From Leucobacter ruminantium (lineage in GTDB: Bacteria > Actinomycetota > Actinomycetes > Actinomycetales > Microbacteriaceae), in contig NZ_JAGDYL010000006.1 in NCBI RefSeq assembly GCF_017565705.1, positions 1 to 64,000 on the forward strand: a DNA stretch of 64,000 nucleotides. The letters are read 5' to 3'. Every line of letters starts with the position of its first letter. Within the stretch, counting starts at the first letter, position 1. A program made the translations under genes and the position numbers. Under the pieces are notes generated by a model. It worked only from the letters and a program-made list of their open reading frames with translations. It was not told the origin of the DNA and ran no database searches. Below are positions 41,378-53,340 of this stretch, in pieces.

Positions 41378-43186
41378 TCAGCGGCCGCCCGAGAACCCTC
41401 CGCCTCCGCCTCCGCCCGAGAAGCCGCCTCCGCCCGAGCCGCCGGAACTCGACGATGAGTAGCTGACCGACGACTGCAGCGAACTCGTGAACGACGAGAT
41501 GGTGCTGCCGAGGTCGCCGATTCCGTGCGCGGCGACGCCGGGGTACCACAGGGGCGCGTAGCCCGGCTGCTCCCGGTACTTCACGGCGAGCACGCGACCC
41601 CACTCCTTCTCCAGGCCGAAGAGCATCGCATACGGCAGCAGCTTCTCGTAGAGGCGGATCACGTCGACCGTTCCGTCCTGCCCGCGCTCGGCTCCGCTGT
41701 ACGACTGGAGCACCCCGAGCCGCTCCTCCTCGGCCACCCCGATGAAGAGCTTCACACCCTCCAGATACTCACGCCGCTCGGCGCCGAGCGGCGTGTGCAC
41801 GCGATGCTTCGAGATCGAGGCGACCGCCAGCACGAGCGCGATGACGCCCGCGATGATGCAGATCACGGGACTCGCGGAGAAGGGGCGGAGCAGGAACGTC
41901 AGCACGAGGAGCACCGCGAGCACCGCGACGATGCCGAGAGAGACGAGGCCGAGTACGCGCGCCGCGCCGCTGCGCTCACGGGTGAAGTACCCCCTGGCCG
42001 CAGCCTCCTCCGCGCCTGCCGCGGCGAGCCCGGACATCGACTGGGCGAAGGACTCGCTCTCCTCCGGCAGCTCGAACGCGGTTCCGGGCTCCGTCGAGGG
42101 GAAGATGGCGCGCATGGCTCTCGCATCCAAGTCGTCACGGGCCAGCGAGGGATCCACCACGCGCAGCACCGGTCGACCCTCGCGGGTGCCGAAGAGGCCG
42201 CGCTTCTGCTCTCCCTCCTCGATGCGGATCGCACCGCTGACTGCGAGGTGCACGATCTCCGCGGGGACGACGCTCCTCGAGACGCCGACGACGGGAGCGG
42301 CGATGAGCGGGGGAAGCTCCGCGGGCACGTCGTACTGCGCGACGACGATTCCGCGCGCGACCCTGCGCCTCCCGATCATCCTTGCCGTGAGCACCGCGCC
42401 GATGCCGGAGGTCGCGAGCGCAGCTCCGCCGACCACGAGCGGCAGCACGTCGAGGGCCGGGTTGGGCAGGCGCTTCGGCGGCTGGACGACGCTGCCGGGC
42501 TGCAAGCCGATGGCGACCGTCACGCCCTCGGAGGGCGCGAGCCCCCTGACCGAGGCGCGGAACGCACCGCCGTCCCTCGCGATCCCGCACTCGCCCGTCG
42601 ACTCCGCGGGGCCCGAATAGCACCTCGCGTCGCCGTTCAGGCGTTCTGCGAGCTCGGGGGAGAAGACGATCTCGGCGGAGAAGGCGTCGATGGGCTGCGC
42701 GTGCTCGAAATCGGTGAGATCCCAGTAGAACTCGTCGGCGGTGCCGTCGTCGCGCGCGAGGATCACGTCGCTCAGGGTGTACTCGATGACGTAGGTGTGC
42801 ACGCCGCGGACGTAGCCGTCGTCGCCCGTGAGCACCGCGACGAAGCCGTCCTCCCGTTCGACCTCGAACGGCACGGGAGCGCCGGACTCGTCTCGCACGC
42901 TGAAGTCGCGGGGGTCGGTCGAGGACCCCTCGTAGTCGATCGGCAGGCCGCGGACGAGGCCGCGGTTCTGATCGAAGTCGGGGAAGCGCGCCGTGAGCGT
43001 CTCGGTGACGTGCGCGACCGCCCGGCCTGATTCGTCGGCTTCGATGAGGTAGCGGACGCTCCACCGGTCGTAGCTGAAGTCCGAGACATCGGCGCGGGCC
43101 GCCTCGGCTCCGGAACCGGTGCCGAGGCCGAGCGCGAGGAGCACCGCCGCGGCGCAGACGGCGAGTGCGCGCGTGAGGGTTCGCAT
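41378..43186 (-). CDS. DUF2207 membrane protein
   Basis: A 602-residue envelope protein. It begins with a signal peptide (MRTLTRALAVCAAAVLLALG, cleavage near residue 30), then a DUF2207 ectodomain with YLIEADESGRAVAHVTETLT and LVRGLPIDYEG, membrane segments about 245-265 and 400-440, and a cytosolic part (LFIGVAEEERLGVLQSYSG). It ends in a glycine/serine-rich tail (GGGGFSGGGGGGGFSGG). The function of the family is unknown. It is convergent with the era group. Confidence 0.9.
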   Translation of the reverse strand: MRTLTRALAVCAAAVLLALGLGTGSGAEAARADVSDFSYDRWSVRYLIEADESGRAVAHVTETLTARFPDFDQNRGLVRGLPIDYEGSSTDPRDFSVRDESGAPVPFEVEREDGFVAVLTGDDGYVRGVHTYVIEYTLSDVILARDDGTADEFYWDLTDFEHAQPIDAFSAEIVFSPELAERLNGDARCYSGPAESTGECGIARDGGAFRASVRGLAPSEGVTVAIGLQPGSVVQPPKRLPNPALDVLPLVVGGAALATSGIGAVLTARMIGRRRVARGIVVAQYDVPAELPPLIAAPVVGVSRSVVPAEIVHLAVSGAIRIEEGEQKRGLFGTREGRPVLRVVDPSLARDDLDARAMRAIFPSTEPGTAFELPEESESFAQSMSGLAAAGAEEAAARGYFTRERSGAARVLGLVSLGIVAVLAVLLVLTFLLRPFSASPVICIIAGVIALVLAVASISKHRVHTPLGAERREYLEGVKLFIGVAEEERLGVLQSYSGAERGQDGTVDVIRLYEKLLPYAMLFGLEKEWGRVLAVKYREQPGYAPLWYPGVAAHGIGDLGSTISSFTSSLQSSVSYSSSSSGGSGGGGFSGGGGGGGFSGGR

Positions 43187-43283
43187 GTCCTCCAGGCTAC
43201 TCCGGACCGTGCTCGCAGGGCCGGACGCGGGCGACCCCGCAGCCGGTGGCGGCCCGATCCCTCGCTGATGCTATGCTGTTCGC

Positions 43284-43328
43284 ATGCTGTTCGGCTCGCT
43301 TCTCCTTAGCTGCCGCGACGAGTCCTAG
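43284..43328 (+). CDS. leuA leader peptide
   Basis: A 14-codon frame starting at an ATG and ending at TAG, reading MLFGSLLLSCRDES. Three consecutive leucine codons (CTT CTC CTT) stand just before the left arm of an attenuator-type hairpin. This is the arrangement of ribosome-mediated attenuation known for leucine synthesis genes in actinobacteria. Confidence 0.75.
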   Translation: MLFGSLLLSCRDES

Positions 43329-43352
43329 ATCATCAGGCCTCACTCGTCGCGG
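43313..43352 (+). promoter_or_regulatory. leuA attenuator hairpin
   Basis: A perfect 11-bp stem, CCGCGACGAGT (43313-43323) and ACTCGTCGCGG (43342-43352), followed by AGTTTCGTGTT. The left arm lies inside the leader peptide, so a ribosome stalled at the leucine codons would change folding. Confidence 0.7.
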
Positions 43353-43369
43353 AGTTTCGTGTTGGCTGA

Positions 43370-45169
<1,800 letters not shown>

Positions 45170-45190
45170 TCCGGGGGCTGCACCGCGATA

Positions 45191-45234
45191 TACGAACGGG
45201 CGGGGACCTCGGCTCCCGCCCGTTCGTACATTTA
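45191..45234 (+). terminator. leuA terminator
   Basis: A perfect 14-bp stem TACGAACGGGCGGG (45191-45204) and CCCGCCCGTTCGTA (45215-45228), followed by CATTTATT. Confidence 0.85.
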
Positions 45235-45292
45235 TTCGAATGATCCGCGTGGCGAGGCCGTGAATGTCGGAGGCTCGCTCTAGGCTGAAACT

Positions 45293-45922
45293 GTGATTGC
45301 TTCGATTCGCGGACAGGTGCTGACGGCCGGCGCCGGCTGGGTGGTGGTGGAGATCGGCGGCATCGGCATGCGCGTCGAGGTGCCGAGCGGCAGGATCCCT
45401 CAGTTCCATCCGGGGGAGCAGGCCGCTCTCCACACCTCGCTCGTGGTGCGCGAGGATTCGCTGACGCTCTTCGGGTTCCCGACCCCGGAAGAGCTCGAGG
45501 TCTTCGGGCACCTCATCGCGGTCTCGGGCGTGGGGCCGCGCAGCGCGCTCGGCGTGCTCTCGGCGCTCAGCCCGCGCGAGGTCGTGCGGGCCGTCGCAGC
45601 CGAAGACGAGAAGCCGTTCCGCAAGGTCTCGGGCATCGGCCCCAAGACCGCGAAGCTCATCGCGGTCTCGCTCGCGGGCAAGCTGCCCGAGGCCGCTTTC
45701 GCGGGCGAGGGATCCGCGGAGGCCGCACCCGCTGACCCCGTGGCCGCCGTGGCCGCTGCGGTGACGGAGGGCCTGGTCGGTCTCGGCTGGAGCGAATCGG
45801 ATGCCGGGCAAGCGGTGCAGGACGCGCTCGGCGCCGGCGCCCCGGCCGACAGCTCCGGTCTGCTGCGGGCGGCGCTCGCGCTGCTGCAGGGCGGCCGTGC
45901 GGGAGCGAGGGCGGCTCGATGA
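45293..45922 (+). CDS. ruvA: Holliday junction complex subunit RuvA
   Basis: A 209-residue junction-binding subunit that targets RuvB to Holliday junctions. Domain [14 protein letters not shown] with [11 protein letters not shown]. Helix-hairpin-helix region: [19 protein letters not shown] and [21 protein letters not shown]-terminal domain [26 protein letters not shown] start. ruvC, usually just upstream, is absent here; leuA precedes instead. Confidence 0.96.
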   Translation: MIASIRGQVLTAGAGWVVVEIGGIGMRVEVPSGRIPQFHPGEQAALHTSLVVREDSLTLFGFPTPEELEVFGHLIAVSGVGPRSALGVLSALSPREVVRAVAAEDEKPFRKVSGIGPKTAKLIAVSLAGKLPEAAFAGEGSAEAAPADPVAAVAAAVTEGLVGLGWSESDAGQAVQDALGAGAPADSSGLLRAALALLQGGRAGARAAR

Positions 45923-46926
45923 GCGGCGAGCTGTCGCCGCAGGCCGCACCCTCGGAGCAGGGGTACGAGGGCGCGCTTCGCCCCGCGACGCTCGCCGAGT
46001 TCGTCGGGCAGTCGAAGGTGCGACGCCAGCTCGGTCTGCTGCTCGACGCCGCCACGCTGCGGCAGCACACGCCCGACCACATCCTGCTCGCAGGCCCTCC
46101 CGGCCTCGGCAAGACGACGCTCTCGATGATCGTGGCCTCCGAGCTCGACAAGCCGCTGCACCAGACGTCGGGCCCCGCGATCCAGCACGCGGGCGATCTC
46201 GCGGCTGTGCTCTCCGCGCTGACGCCCGGCGAGGTGCTGTTCATCGACGAGATCCACCGCATGGCGCGCAGCGCCGAGGAGATGCTCTATCTCGCGATGG
46301 AGGATTTCAAGATCGACATCATGGTCGGCAAGGGCGCGGGCGCGACCTCCGTGCCGCTCGAGCTGTCGCCGTTCACGCTCGTCGGCGCCACCACGCGCGC
46401 CGGGCTCCTGCCCAACCCGCTGCGCGATCGCTTCGGCTTCACGGCGCACCTCGAGTTCTACTCCGACGACGAGCTGTCGAGCGTGATCCGCCGCGCGGCC
46501 CGTCTGCTCGAGTTCGACATCTCGGATCAGGGCGTCGAGGAGATCGCGGGCCGCTCCCGCGGCACGCCGCGCATCGCGAACCGGTTGCTGCGCCGGGTGC
46601 GCGACTACTGCCTCGTGCACGAGACACCGGGAGACACCGAGTCCGTGCGCGCCGCCCTCACGCTGTACGACGTCGACCAGCACGGTCTCGACCGACTCGA
46701 CCGCGAGGTGCTCGCCGCGGTCGTCGAGCGCTTCGGCGGCGGGCCGGTGGGGCTCTCGAATCTCGCCGTCTCCGTCGGCGAGGAGGCGGAGACCATCGAG
46801 GCCGTCGTCGAGCCCTTCCTGGTGCGCGCGGGGTTGCTCACGCGCACCTCTCGCGGACGCGTGGCGACGCGTCTGGGGTGGCAGCACGTCGGGGCCGAGA
46901 TCCCCGAGCACCTGTTCTCAGTCTGA
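45919..46926 (+). CDS. ruvB: Holliday junction helicase RuvB
   Basis: A 335-residue AAA+ motor for branch migration. [18 protein letters not shown] precedes Walker [14 protein letters not shown]; Walker B is LFIDEIHRM; the sensor and arginine finger region is [19 protein letters not shown]; the winged helix ([18 protein letters not shown]) closes the chain. Start overlaps the ruvA stop by ATGA. Confidence 0.98.
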   Translation: MSGELSPQAAPSEQGYEGALRPATLAEFVGQSKVRRQLGLLLDAATLRQHTPDHILLAGPPGLGKTTLSMIVASELDKPLHQTSGPAIQHAGDLAAVLSALTPGEVLFIDEIHRMARSAEEMLYLAMEDFKIDIMVGKGAGATSVPLELSPFTLVGATTRAGLLPNPLRDRFGFTAHLEFYSDDELSSVIRRAARLLEFDISDQGVEEIAGRSRGTPRIANRLLRRVRDYCLVHETPGDTESVRAALTLYDVDQHGLDRLDREVLAAVVERFGGGPVGLSNLAVSVGEEAETIEAVVEPFLVRAGLLTRTSRGRVATRLGWQHVGAEIPEHLFSV

Positions 46927-46985
46927 TCGGGGTAAGCTTGTCGGGTCTGTGCGCTACAGCGCGCTCACCCTTCGAAAGGACCACC

Positions 46986-47414
46986 GTGGACCCGATTACC
47001 ATCATCATGTTCGGACTCATCGCAGTCCTGATCTTCTTCATGTTCCGCAACGGCAAGAAGCGTCAGCAGGCGATGCAGGAGCTGCAGAACTCGCTGCGGC
47101 CCGGTGCCGAGGTGATGCTGCAGTCGGGCATCTTCGCGACGATCGAGTCGATCGACGAGGAGGAGAACCGTGCGACCGTGCGCAGCGGCGACTCGACGAT
47201 CGTCGTGCACCGCAGTGCCATCGCCCAGGTCGTGAAGCCGGTCGAGGCCGACGCGAGCGAGGGGGAGCTCGCGCCCGACGACGATCCGGAGTTCGGCGAG
47301 CGCATCTCGCGCGAGGAGACCGCGGCGGAGCCCGTGATCGACCTCGACGCCGAGAAGCCCGCGGCCGATCGCGACGCCGATGACGAGGACGGCTCGGAGA
47401 AGCCCAAGGCCTGA
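46986..47414 (+). CDS. yajC: preprotein translocase subunit YajC
   Basis: A 142-residue partner of SecDF. One N-terminal membrane segment (PITIIMFGLIAVLIFFMFRN) is followed by the YajC domain (LRPGAEVMLQSGIFATIESI and TIVVHRSAIAQVV) and a long acidic tail. GTG start after AAAGGA. It stands between ruvB and secD, the usual place. Confidence 0.94.
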   Translation: MDPITIIMFGLIAVLIFFMFRNGKKRQQAMQELQNSLRPGAEVMLQSGIFATIESIDEEENRATVRSGDSTIVVHRSAIAQVVKPVEADASEGELAPDDDPEFGERISREETAAEPVIDLDAEKPAADRDADDEDGSEKPKA

Positions 47415-47478
47415 CGCCTCGTCGGCCGCGGGCGCTCGGCCCGCGGCCAGTTCCGCATGTAGAGAAAGCAGTTACGTT

Positions 47479-49374
47479 TTGGCCTCCACACCAGCCGTGC
47501 GCAAAGCGCGCCGTTCCCTGGTCCTCCTCCTGGTCATCGTCGTCGGCCTCGCCGGTCTGATCGCCCTCGGAGTGTTCCGCAGCAACGCGACCTGGACCCC
47601 CAAACTGGCGCTCGACCTGCAGGGCGGCACGCAGGTGCTGCTCGCGGCCGAGCAGACCGACGGTCAGGCGGTCAGCGGCGAGCAGTTGCAGCAGGCGGTG
47701 TCGATCATCCGTCAGCGCGTGGACGCCGCGGGTGTCTCCGAGGCCGAGATCACCACTCAGGGCAACCGGAACATCTCGGTGTCGATCCCCGGCAAGGTGG
47801 ACGAGGCGACGCTGCAGCGCATCGAGGCCTCGGCGAAGCTCGACTTCCGACCCGTTCTCGCCGTCGACCTGAGCGCCCCCGCGCAGACGGAGGAGTCCGC
47901 GGACGGCGCCGAGGCCTCGCCCGCGGAGGAAGGCGACGCTGCCAAGGCGGATGAGGCCGCCGCGAAGACGGACGAGGCCGAGAAGGAGACGGCGGCCGAG
48001 AAGACCAAAGCCGAGGAGGCCGAGAAGGCGGAAGCCGAGAAGGATCAGGCGGAGAAGGGCTCGGACACGGCCGAGCAGGAGGAGCCCGCCGATCTCTACC
48101 CCGACCCGCTGCCGAAGGGGGCCGGCGACCTCGAGTGGCTCACGCCGGCGCTGCAGCAGCAGTTCACCGACTTCACCTGCGACTCCGAGGAGGCGCTCGA
48201 CGCCCGGAACGCGCAGTCGGATCGGCCGCTCATCACCTGCGACAACTCCGGTCAGCTGAAGTACATCCTCGGACCCGTGGAGCTCGGGGGAGACGTCATC
48301 ACCGACGCGGTCTCCCAGATGGCCACGACCCAGACGGGCGCCACCACGGGCGAGTGGGTCGTGCAGCTCACCATGAACAAGAAGGGCGCCGATACCTTCG
48401 GCAAGATCAGCACCCGACTCTTCGGTGCCCCCGAGCCCCAGAACCAGTTCGCCTTCGTGCTCGACGGTCAGGTGCTCTCGGCTCCGACGATGCAGGGCCA
48501 GATCCTCGACGGCCGCCCGTCGATCAGCGGCGGCTTCACCCAGGAGTCCTCGAAGGCTCTCGCCGACCAGCTCAAGTTCGGCGCGCTGCCCATCGGATTC
48601 ACCGTGCAGAGCCAGGAGGACATCTCGGCGACGCTCGGTTCGAACCAGCTGCAGGCCGGCCTGCTCGCGGGCCTCATCGGTCTGCTGCTCGTCGTCGTGT
48701 ACTCGCTCTTCCAGTACCGCGCGCTCGCCTCGGTCACGATCGCGTCGCTGGCCATCGCCGCCGTGCTCACCTATCTGCTGCTCACGTTCTTCTCCTGGCG
48801 GCAGGGCTACCGCCTGTCGCTCGCGGGCGTCGCGGGCATCATCGTCGCGGTCGGCTTCACCGCCGACTCGTTCATCGTCTACTTCGAGCGCATCCGCGAC
48901 GCGCTGCGCGACGGGCACTCGATCGAAGGCGCGGTCGAGAACGGCTGGAAGCGCGCGCTGCGCACGGTGCTCGCCTCCGACGGCGTGAACTTCCTCGCAG
49001 CCGCGATCCTGTTCATCCTCGCGGTCGGCAACGTCAAGGGCTTCGCGTTCACGCTCGGCCTCACGACCCTGGTCGACGTGGTGGTCGTCGCGCTGTTCAC
49101 CCATCCGATGCTGGTGCTGCTCGCGCGCACCCGCTTCTACCGCGAGGGGCATCGCTTCTCGGGCCTCGATCCCCGTCAGCTCGGAACCGTCTACCGGGGT
49201 CGCATGCAGTTCCGCGCTCCGGAGGTCTCGGGCAAGGGCGCGGGCAAGAAGAACCAGCGCAGCCGCGCCGAGGCCGAGCGTCGCCAGACGATCGCCGAGC
49301 GGAAGGCCGCAGAGGCGGCCGGCTCGGGCGACCGGGTTCCGGAAGACGCCGCCACCACCGGAAAGGAGAGCTAG
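47479..49374 (+). CDS. secD: protein translocase subunit SecD
   Basis: A 631-residue subunit that uses proton motive force to pull exported proteins. First helix SLVLLLVIVVGLAGLIALGV, then LALDLQGGTQVLL (SecD hallmark), a periplasmic domain and five more helices near the C-terminus, with GLIGLLLVVVYSLFQYRALA and GFTADSFIVYFERIRD. A charged Ala/Glu/Lys-rich insert (about 140-205) enlarges the periplasmic part, as in other actinobacteria. TTG start at 47479; alternatives lie downstream. Confidence 0.95.
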   Translation: MASTPAVRKARRSLVLLLVIVVGLAGLIALGVFRSNATWTPKLALDLQGGTQVLLAAEQTDGQAVSGEQLQQAVSIIRQRVDAAGVSEAEITTQGNRNISVSIPGKVDEATLQRIEASAKLDFRPVLAVDLSAPAQTEESADGAEASPAEEGDAAKADEAAAKTDEAEKETAAEKTKAEEAEKAEAEKDQAEKGSDTAEQEEPADLYPDPLPKGAGDLEWLTPALQQQFTDFTCDSEEALDARNAQSDRPLITCDNSGQLKYILGPVELGGDVITDAVSQMATTQTGATTGEWVVQLTMNKKGADTFGKISTRLFGAPEPQNQFAFVLDGQVLSAPTMQGQILDGRPSISGGFTQESSKALADQLKFGALPIGFTVQSQEDISATLGSNQLQAGLLAGLIGLLLVVVYSLFQYRALASVTIASLAIAAVLTYLLLTFFSWRQGYRLSLAGVAGIIVAVGFTADSFIVYFERIRDALRDGHSIEGAVENGWKRALRTVLASDGVNFLAAAILFILAVGNVKGFAFTLGLTTLVDVVVVALFTHPMLVLLARTRFYREGHRFSGLDPRQLGTVYRGRMQFRAPEVSGKGAGKKNQRSRAEAERRQTIAERKAAEAAGSGDRVPEDAATTGKES

Positions 49375-49376
49375 AG

Positions 49377-50399
49377 ATGGCTCGCTCATTCGCCGATTTC
49401 GGCAACGCTCTGTACACCGGTGAGAAGTCGATCAACTTCATCGGTCGCCGCAAGACCTGGTACCTCATCTCGGTGGTGCTCATCGTGATCTCGGTTCTCG
49501 GACCGATCATGCGCGGCGGCTTCGCGTTCGGCATCGAGTTCACGGGCGGAAGCCAGTTCCAGGTGCACCTCTCGGAGAGCACGGACCGCAACCCCGACAC
49601 GGCGCAGCGGGCAGTGTCCGAGGTGCTGCCGTCGAGCGCTCCCCGCATCTCGCAGCTCGGCCCGACCGACATCCGCGTGCAGACCGAGGCTCTCTCGGAT
49701 TCGGAGAACCAGGAGGTCACCGCCGCCCTGGCGAAGGCCTACGGCATCGATGCGAGCGAGGTCACCTACTCCTACATCGGGCCGGCCTGGGGGCAGGACA
49801 TCACGCGACAGGCGGTCATCGCGCTGATCGTGTTCATCCTGCTCGCGGCCCTCGTCATGGCGATCTACTTCCGCACCTGGAAGATGTCGCTCGCGGCGAT
49901 GGCGGCGCTCTTCCACGATCTCATCATCACCGCGGGCATCTACGGCCTCTCGGGCTTCGAGATCACGCCGGCCGCGATGATCGGATTCCTCACGATCCTC
50001 GGTTACTCGCTCTACGACACCGTCGTGGTGTTCGACAAGATCCGCGAGAACACGAGGTCGGACGCGCTCGGCGACCGCACCTTCGGGGAGGCGATCAATC
50101 TGGGCGTGAACCAGACCCTCGTCCGCTCGATCAACACCTCGGTCGTCGCGCTGCTGCCGGTGGGCTCGATCCTGTTCATCGGCGCCTTCGTACTCGGCGC
50201 GGGCACCCTCCGCGACATCTCGCTGGCGCTCTTCATCGGCATCCTTGTCGGGGCCTACTCGACCATCTTCATCGCGGCTCCGGTCTACGCTCAGCTGCGC
50301 GCGGGTGACGCCTCGGTGAAGGCCCACGACCAGCGCGTGCTGAAGGCGAGGGATCGCGGGGCGCGCGCCGATTCGCAGCTCGCCGAGGAGAGGGTGTAG
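49377..50399 (+). CDS. secF: protein translocase subunit SecF
   Basis: A 340-residue partner of SecD with six helices. FGIEFTGGSQFQV is the SecF hallmark; SLYDTVVVFDKIRENTR and the ending IGILVGAYSTIFIAAPVYAQ are typical. It begins 3 bp after the secD stop, with GGAGAGCTAG as RBS. Confidence 0.96.
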   Translation: MARSFADFGNALYTGEKSINFIGRRKTWYLISVVLIVISVLGPIMRGGFAFGIEFTGGSQFQVHLSESTDRNPDTAQRAVSEVLPSSAPRISQLGPTDIRVQTEALSDSENQEVTAALAKAYGIDASEVTYSYIGPAWGQDITRQAVIALIVFILLAALVMAIYFRTWKMSLAAMAALFHDLIITAGIYGLSGFEITPAAMIGFLTILGYSLYDTVVVFDKIRENTRSDALGDRTFGEAINLGVNQTLVRSINTSVVALLPVGSILFIGAFVLGAGTLRDISLALFIGILVGAYSTIFIAAPVYAQLRAGDASVKAHDQRVLKARDRGARADSQLAEERV

Positions 50400-50425
50400 C
50401 TTAATTCGAGACGAGGAGGTGGGCC

Positions 50426-52672
50426 GTGGCGACGCATGATACGAGCTCGAACAGCACTGTTTCGCTGCGCCGCCTCGTGCCCAGGATCTTCTCCCGCGGC
50501 GGCTCGCCGGGAGCGGTCGATCAGCTGGTGCGCACGGTGCGCGGCAACCACCCGCGCGCCGACCTCTCGGTCATCGAGCAGGCGTACGTCGTCGCCGAGC
50601 GGTCGCACCGCGGACAGAAGCGCCGCAGCGGCGAGCCCTACATCACGCACCCGATCGCGGTCGCGCAGATCCTCGCCGATCTCGGCGTCGCCCCTGTGGC
50701 GATCGCCGCAGCGCTGCTGCATGACACGGTAGAGGACACCGACTACTCGCTCGAGCAGCTCACCGCCGAGTTCGGCGAGGAGATCGCGATGCTGGTCGAC
50801 GGCGTCACGAAGCTCGACAAGGTGAAGTACGGCGACTCCGCGCAGGCGGAGACCGTGCGCAAGATGGTCGTCGCGATGTCGAAGGACATCCGCGTGCTCG
50901 TCATCAAGCTCGCAGACCGCCTCCACAACGCCCGCACCTGGGGCTTCGTACCGGGCGACTCCGCCAAGCGCAAGGCGCAGGAGACCCTCGAGATCTACGC
51001 GCCGCTCGCTCACCGCCTCGGCATCCAGTCGATCAAGTCGGAGCTCGAGGATCTCTCGTTCGCGGTGCTCAAACCGAAGCTCTACGCCGAGATCGAGAAT
51101 CTGGTGAGCCAGCGCAACCCGCAGCGCGACGAGCTCGTCGGCCTCGTGATCGGCTCGATCGAGGCCGATCTGCGCGACGCGCGGATCCGCGGAGAGGTCA
51201 CCGGCCGGCCGAAGGAGCTCTACTCGATCTATCAGAAGATGATCGTGCGCGGCCGCGACTTCGACGATATCTACGACCTCGTCGGCATCCGCGTGCTCGT
51301 GAACTCGATCCGCGACTGCTACGCGGTGCTGGGGGCCGTACACGCCCGCTGGACGCCGATCCCCGGTCGTTTCAAGGACTACATCGCGACTCCGAAGTTC
51401 AACCTCTACCAGTCGCTGCACACGACCGTCATCGGACCCGACGGGCGTGCGGTCGAGATCCAGATCCGCACGGTGGAGATGCACCAGCGCGCGGAGTACG
51501 GCGTCGCCGCCCACTGGAAGTACAAGCAGCGCCAGTCTGGTTCGGCGCCGAGTTCGAACGACATGGCGTGGCTCGCACACATCTCCGACTGGCAGGCGGA
51601 GACCGAGGATCCGAGCGAGTTCCTCGATGCCCTGCGCTACGAGATCGGCGCGAAGGAGGTCTACGTCTTCACGCCGAAGGGCCGCGTCATCGGGCTTCCG
51701 GACGGCGGCACGACCGTCGACTTCGCCTACGCCGTGCATACGGAGGTGGGCCATCGCACGATGGGCGCGCGTGTCAACGGCCGGCTGGTGCCGCTCGAGA
51801 CCGAGCTGCAGAACGGCGACGTCGTCGAGGTGTTCACCTCGAAGGATCCCGAGGCCGGTCCGAACAAGGACTGGCTGCACTTCGTCAAGAGCAAGCGCGC
51901 GCAGAACAAGATCCGGCAGTGGTTCACCAAGGAGCGCCGCGAGGAGGCCGCCGAGACCGGCAAGATCGAGATCACGAAGGCGCTGCGCAAGCAGGGGCTG
52001 CCCCTGCACCAGGTGCTGAACTCGGAGGCGCTGCAGCAGGTCGCGCTGCAGCTGCGCTACGCAGACGTGACGGCGCTCTACGCCGCCGTGGGCGAGGGGC
52101 ACGTGTCGGCCCAGTCGGTGATCGAGAAGGTCTCCGCCCTCGTCTTCGACGAGCAGGCCTCGACGGAGCCCGCGCTCTCGACGCTTCCGATCATCGACGC
52201 GCCCCGTCCGAGCAAGGCGGCCGACTCGAGCGGCGTCGTGGTGAAGGGCGCTTCGGACGTGCTGGCGAAGCTCGCGAAGTGCTGCACCCCTGTGCCGGGA
52301 GACGACATCAAGGGCTTCGTGACGAAGGGTCAGGGCGTCTCGGTGCACCGCACCGACTGCCACAACTTCCAGGAGCTGCAGAAGCAGCAGGACCGCGTGG
52401 TCGATGTGGAGTGGGCGCCGACGTCGAAGAGCGTCTTCCTCGTGCAGATCCAGGTCGAGGCGCTCGACCGCTCCGGCCTGCTCTCCGATGTCACACGCAC
52501 GCTCTCCGACCATCACGTGAACATCCTCTCGGCCTCGGTGAACACGTCGAGCTCGAGGCTCGCGATCAGCCGCTTCGTCTTCGAGATGGCGAACGCCACC
52601 CACCTCGACCACGTGCTCAACGCGGTGCGCCGCATCGACGGGGTCTACGACGTCTACCGCATCACGAGCTGA
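50426..52672 (+). CDS. relA: bifunctional (p)ppGpp synthetase/hydrolase Rel
   Basis: A 748-residue enzyme of the stringent response. The HD hydrolase domain has [15 protein letters not shown] and [19 protein letters not shown]; both metal sites look intact. The synthetase domain has [33 protein letters not shown] and [23 protein letters not shown] ([20 protein letters not shown]), zinc finger ([10 protein letters not shown] and HRTDCHNF) and ACT domains follow. GTG start 27 bp after secF. Confidence 0.97.
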   Translation: MATHDTSSNSTVSLRRLVPRIFSRGGSPGAVDQLVRTVRGNHPRADLSVIEQAYVVAERSHRGQKRRSGEPYITHPIAVAQILADLGVAPVAIAAALLHDTVEDTDYSLEQLTAEFGEEIAMLVDGVTKLDKVKYGDSAQAETVRKMVVAMSKDIRVLVIKLADRLHNARTWGFVPGDSAKRKAQETLEIYAPLAHRLGIQSIKSELEDLSFAVLKPKLYAEIENLVSQRNPQRDELVGLVIGSIEADLRDARIRGEVTGRPKELYSIYQKMIVRGRDFDDIYDLVGIRVLVNSIRDCYAVLGAVHARWTPIPGRFKDYIATPKFNLYQSLHTTVIGPDGRAVEIQIRTVEMHQRAEYGVAAHWKYKQRQSGSAPSSNDMAWLAHISDWQAETEDPSEFLDALRYEIGAKEVYVFTPKGRVIGLPDGGTTVDFAYAVHTEVGHRTMGARVNGRLVPLETELQNGDVVEVFTSKDPEAGPNKDWLHFVKSKRAQNKIRQWFTKERREEAAETGKIEITKALRKQGLPLHQVLNSEALQQVALQLRYADVTALYAAVGEGHVSAQSVIEKVSALVFDEQASTEPALSTLPIIDAPRPSKAADSSGVVVKGASDVLAKLAKCCTPVPGDDIKGFVTKGQGVSVHRTDCHNFQELQKQQDRVVDVEWAPTSKSVFLVQIQVEALDRSGLLSDVTRTLSDHHVNILSASVNTSSSRLAISRFVFEMANATHLDHVLNAVRRIDGVYDVYRITS

Positions 52673-53240
52673 CGGGTCGGCGGGCCGATAGGCCACCCGG
52701 TCGCAGATCCTCGAGACGGAGGCGCACCCGCTCATCGTGCGGCCGGCTGCGGGCGGCGATGAAGGCGCTCAGGCCCGCGCGGACCCCGTTGCGTCCGAGG
52801 AGGCAGCGGCAGGCGACGAGCTCCCGCCTGCCGAGATGCTGGGCGCGCAGCAGATCGTAGACGGTGCGCACGGGAGTGGTGACGCGGAGGCCGCCGACCT
52901 CGGCGATCTCCGATCCCTCCAGGCGGTACTCGTGCACGGCGATCCCCACTCGCATCATGTCGCCGAGCAGCCTGCCGCGGCTCGCGATGAACCTGAGCGG
53001 CGTTCCCGGCTCGCGGGCGGCACCCCAGATCCAGGCCGCGGTCAGACGCGCGGCGACCCGATCGTGCTCGAAGGCGCGTGAGATCGCGGCGGCGCGAACG
53101 GCCGGCGTCTCGGGCCAGGAGATGAGGCGCACGCCGGGCCCGCAGCGAACGGCGGCGCCTCGTAGCAGCTCGGCCGACCGCACCGCGGCGGGCCAGCGGT
53201 CGAGCCTCGGCGGGATCGGGGGAGCGGGGACGCCAGACAT
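52662..53240 (-). CDS. AbiEi/DUF559-like hypothetical protein
   Basis: A 192-residue protein. The reading [40 protein letters not shown] and [18 protein letters not shown] is like the antitoxin-type (AbiEi) half of actinobacterial fusion proteins; a nuclease half is missing. It overlaps the relA end by 11 bp on the other strand. I chose the ATG at 53240; a GTG or ATG further up (53276) is less likely. Confidence 0.6.
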   Translation of the reverse strand: MSGVPAPPIPPRLDRWPAAVRSAELLRGAAVRCGPGVRLISWPETPAVRAAAISRAFEHDRVAARLTAAWIWGAAREPGTPLRFIASRGRLLGDMMRVGIAVHEYRLEGSEIAEVGGLRVTTPVRTVYDLLRAQHLGRRELVACRCLLGRNGVRAGLSAFIAARSRPHDERVRLRLEDLRPGGLSARRPVSS

Positions 53241-53278
53241 GTCCCCATGCTCTCCGATGCATCGGGGGCACGCCACCG

Positions 53279-53312
53279 CTCGGGTGCGAGTTGTGGATAA
53301 CTCGCACCCGAG
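53279..53312. terminator. long perfect hairpin between two minus-strand genes
   Basis: A perfect 14-bp stem CTCGGGTGCGAGTT (53279-53292) and AACTCGCACCCGAG (53299-53312) around GTGGAT. It lies just after the DUF349 gene on its strand and probably terminates it, though no T-run follows. Confidence 0.6.
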
Positions 53313-53340
53313 GGCGCGATCCCCGGGCTGGGGAGGAAGA

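Noticed and set aside
41525-43030. Open frame antisense to the DUF2207 gene
   Set aside because: Composition typical of antisense reading; the minus-strand protein has a signal peptide and a known domain.
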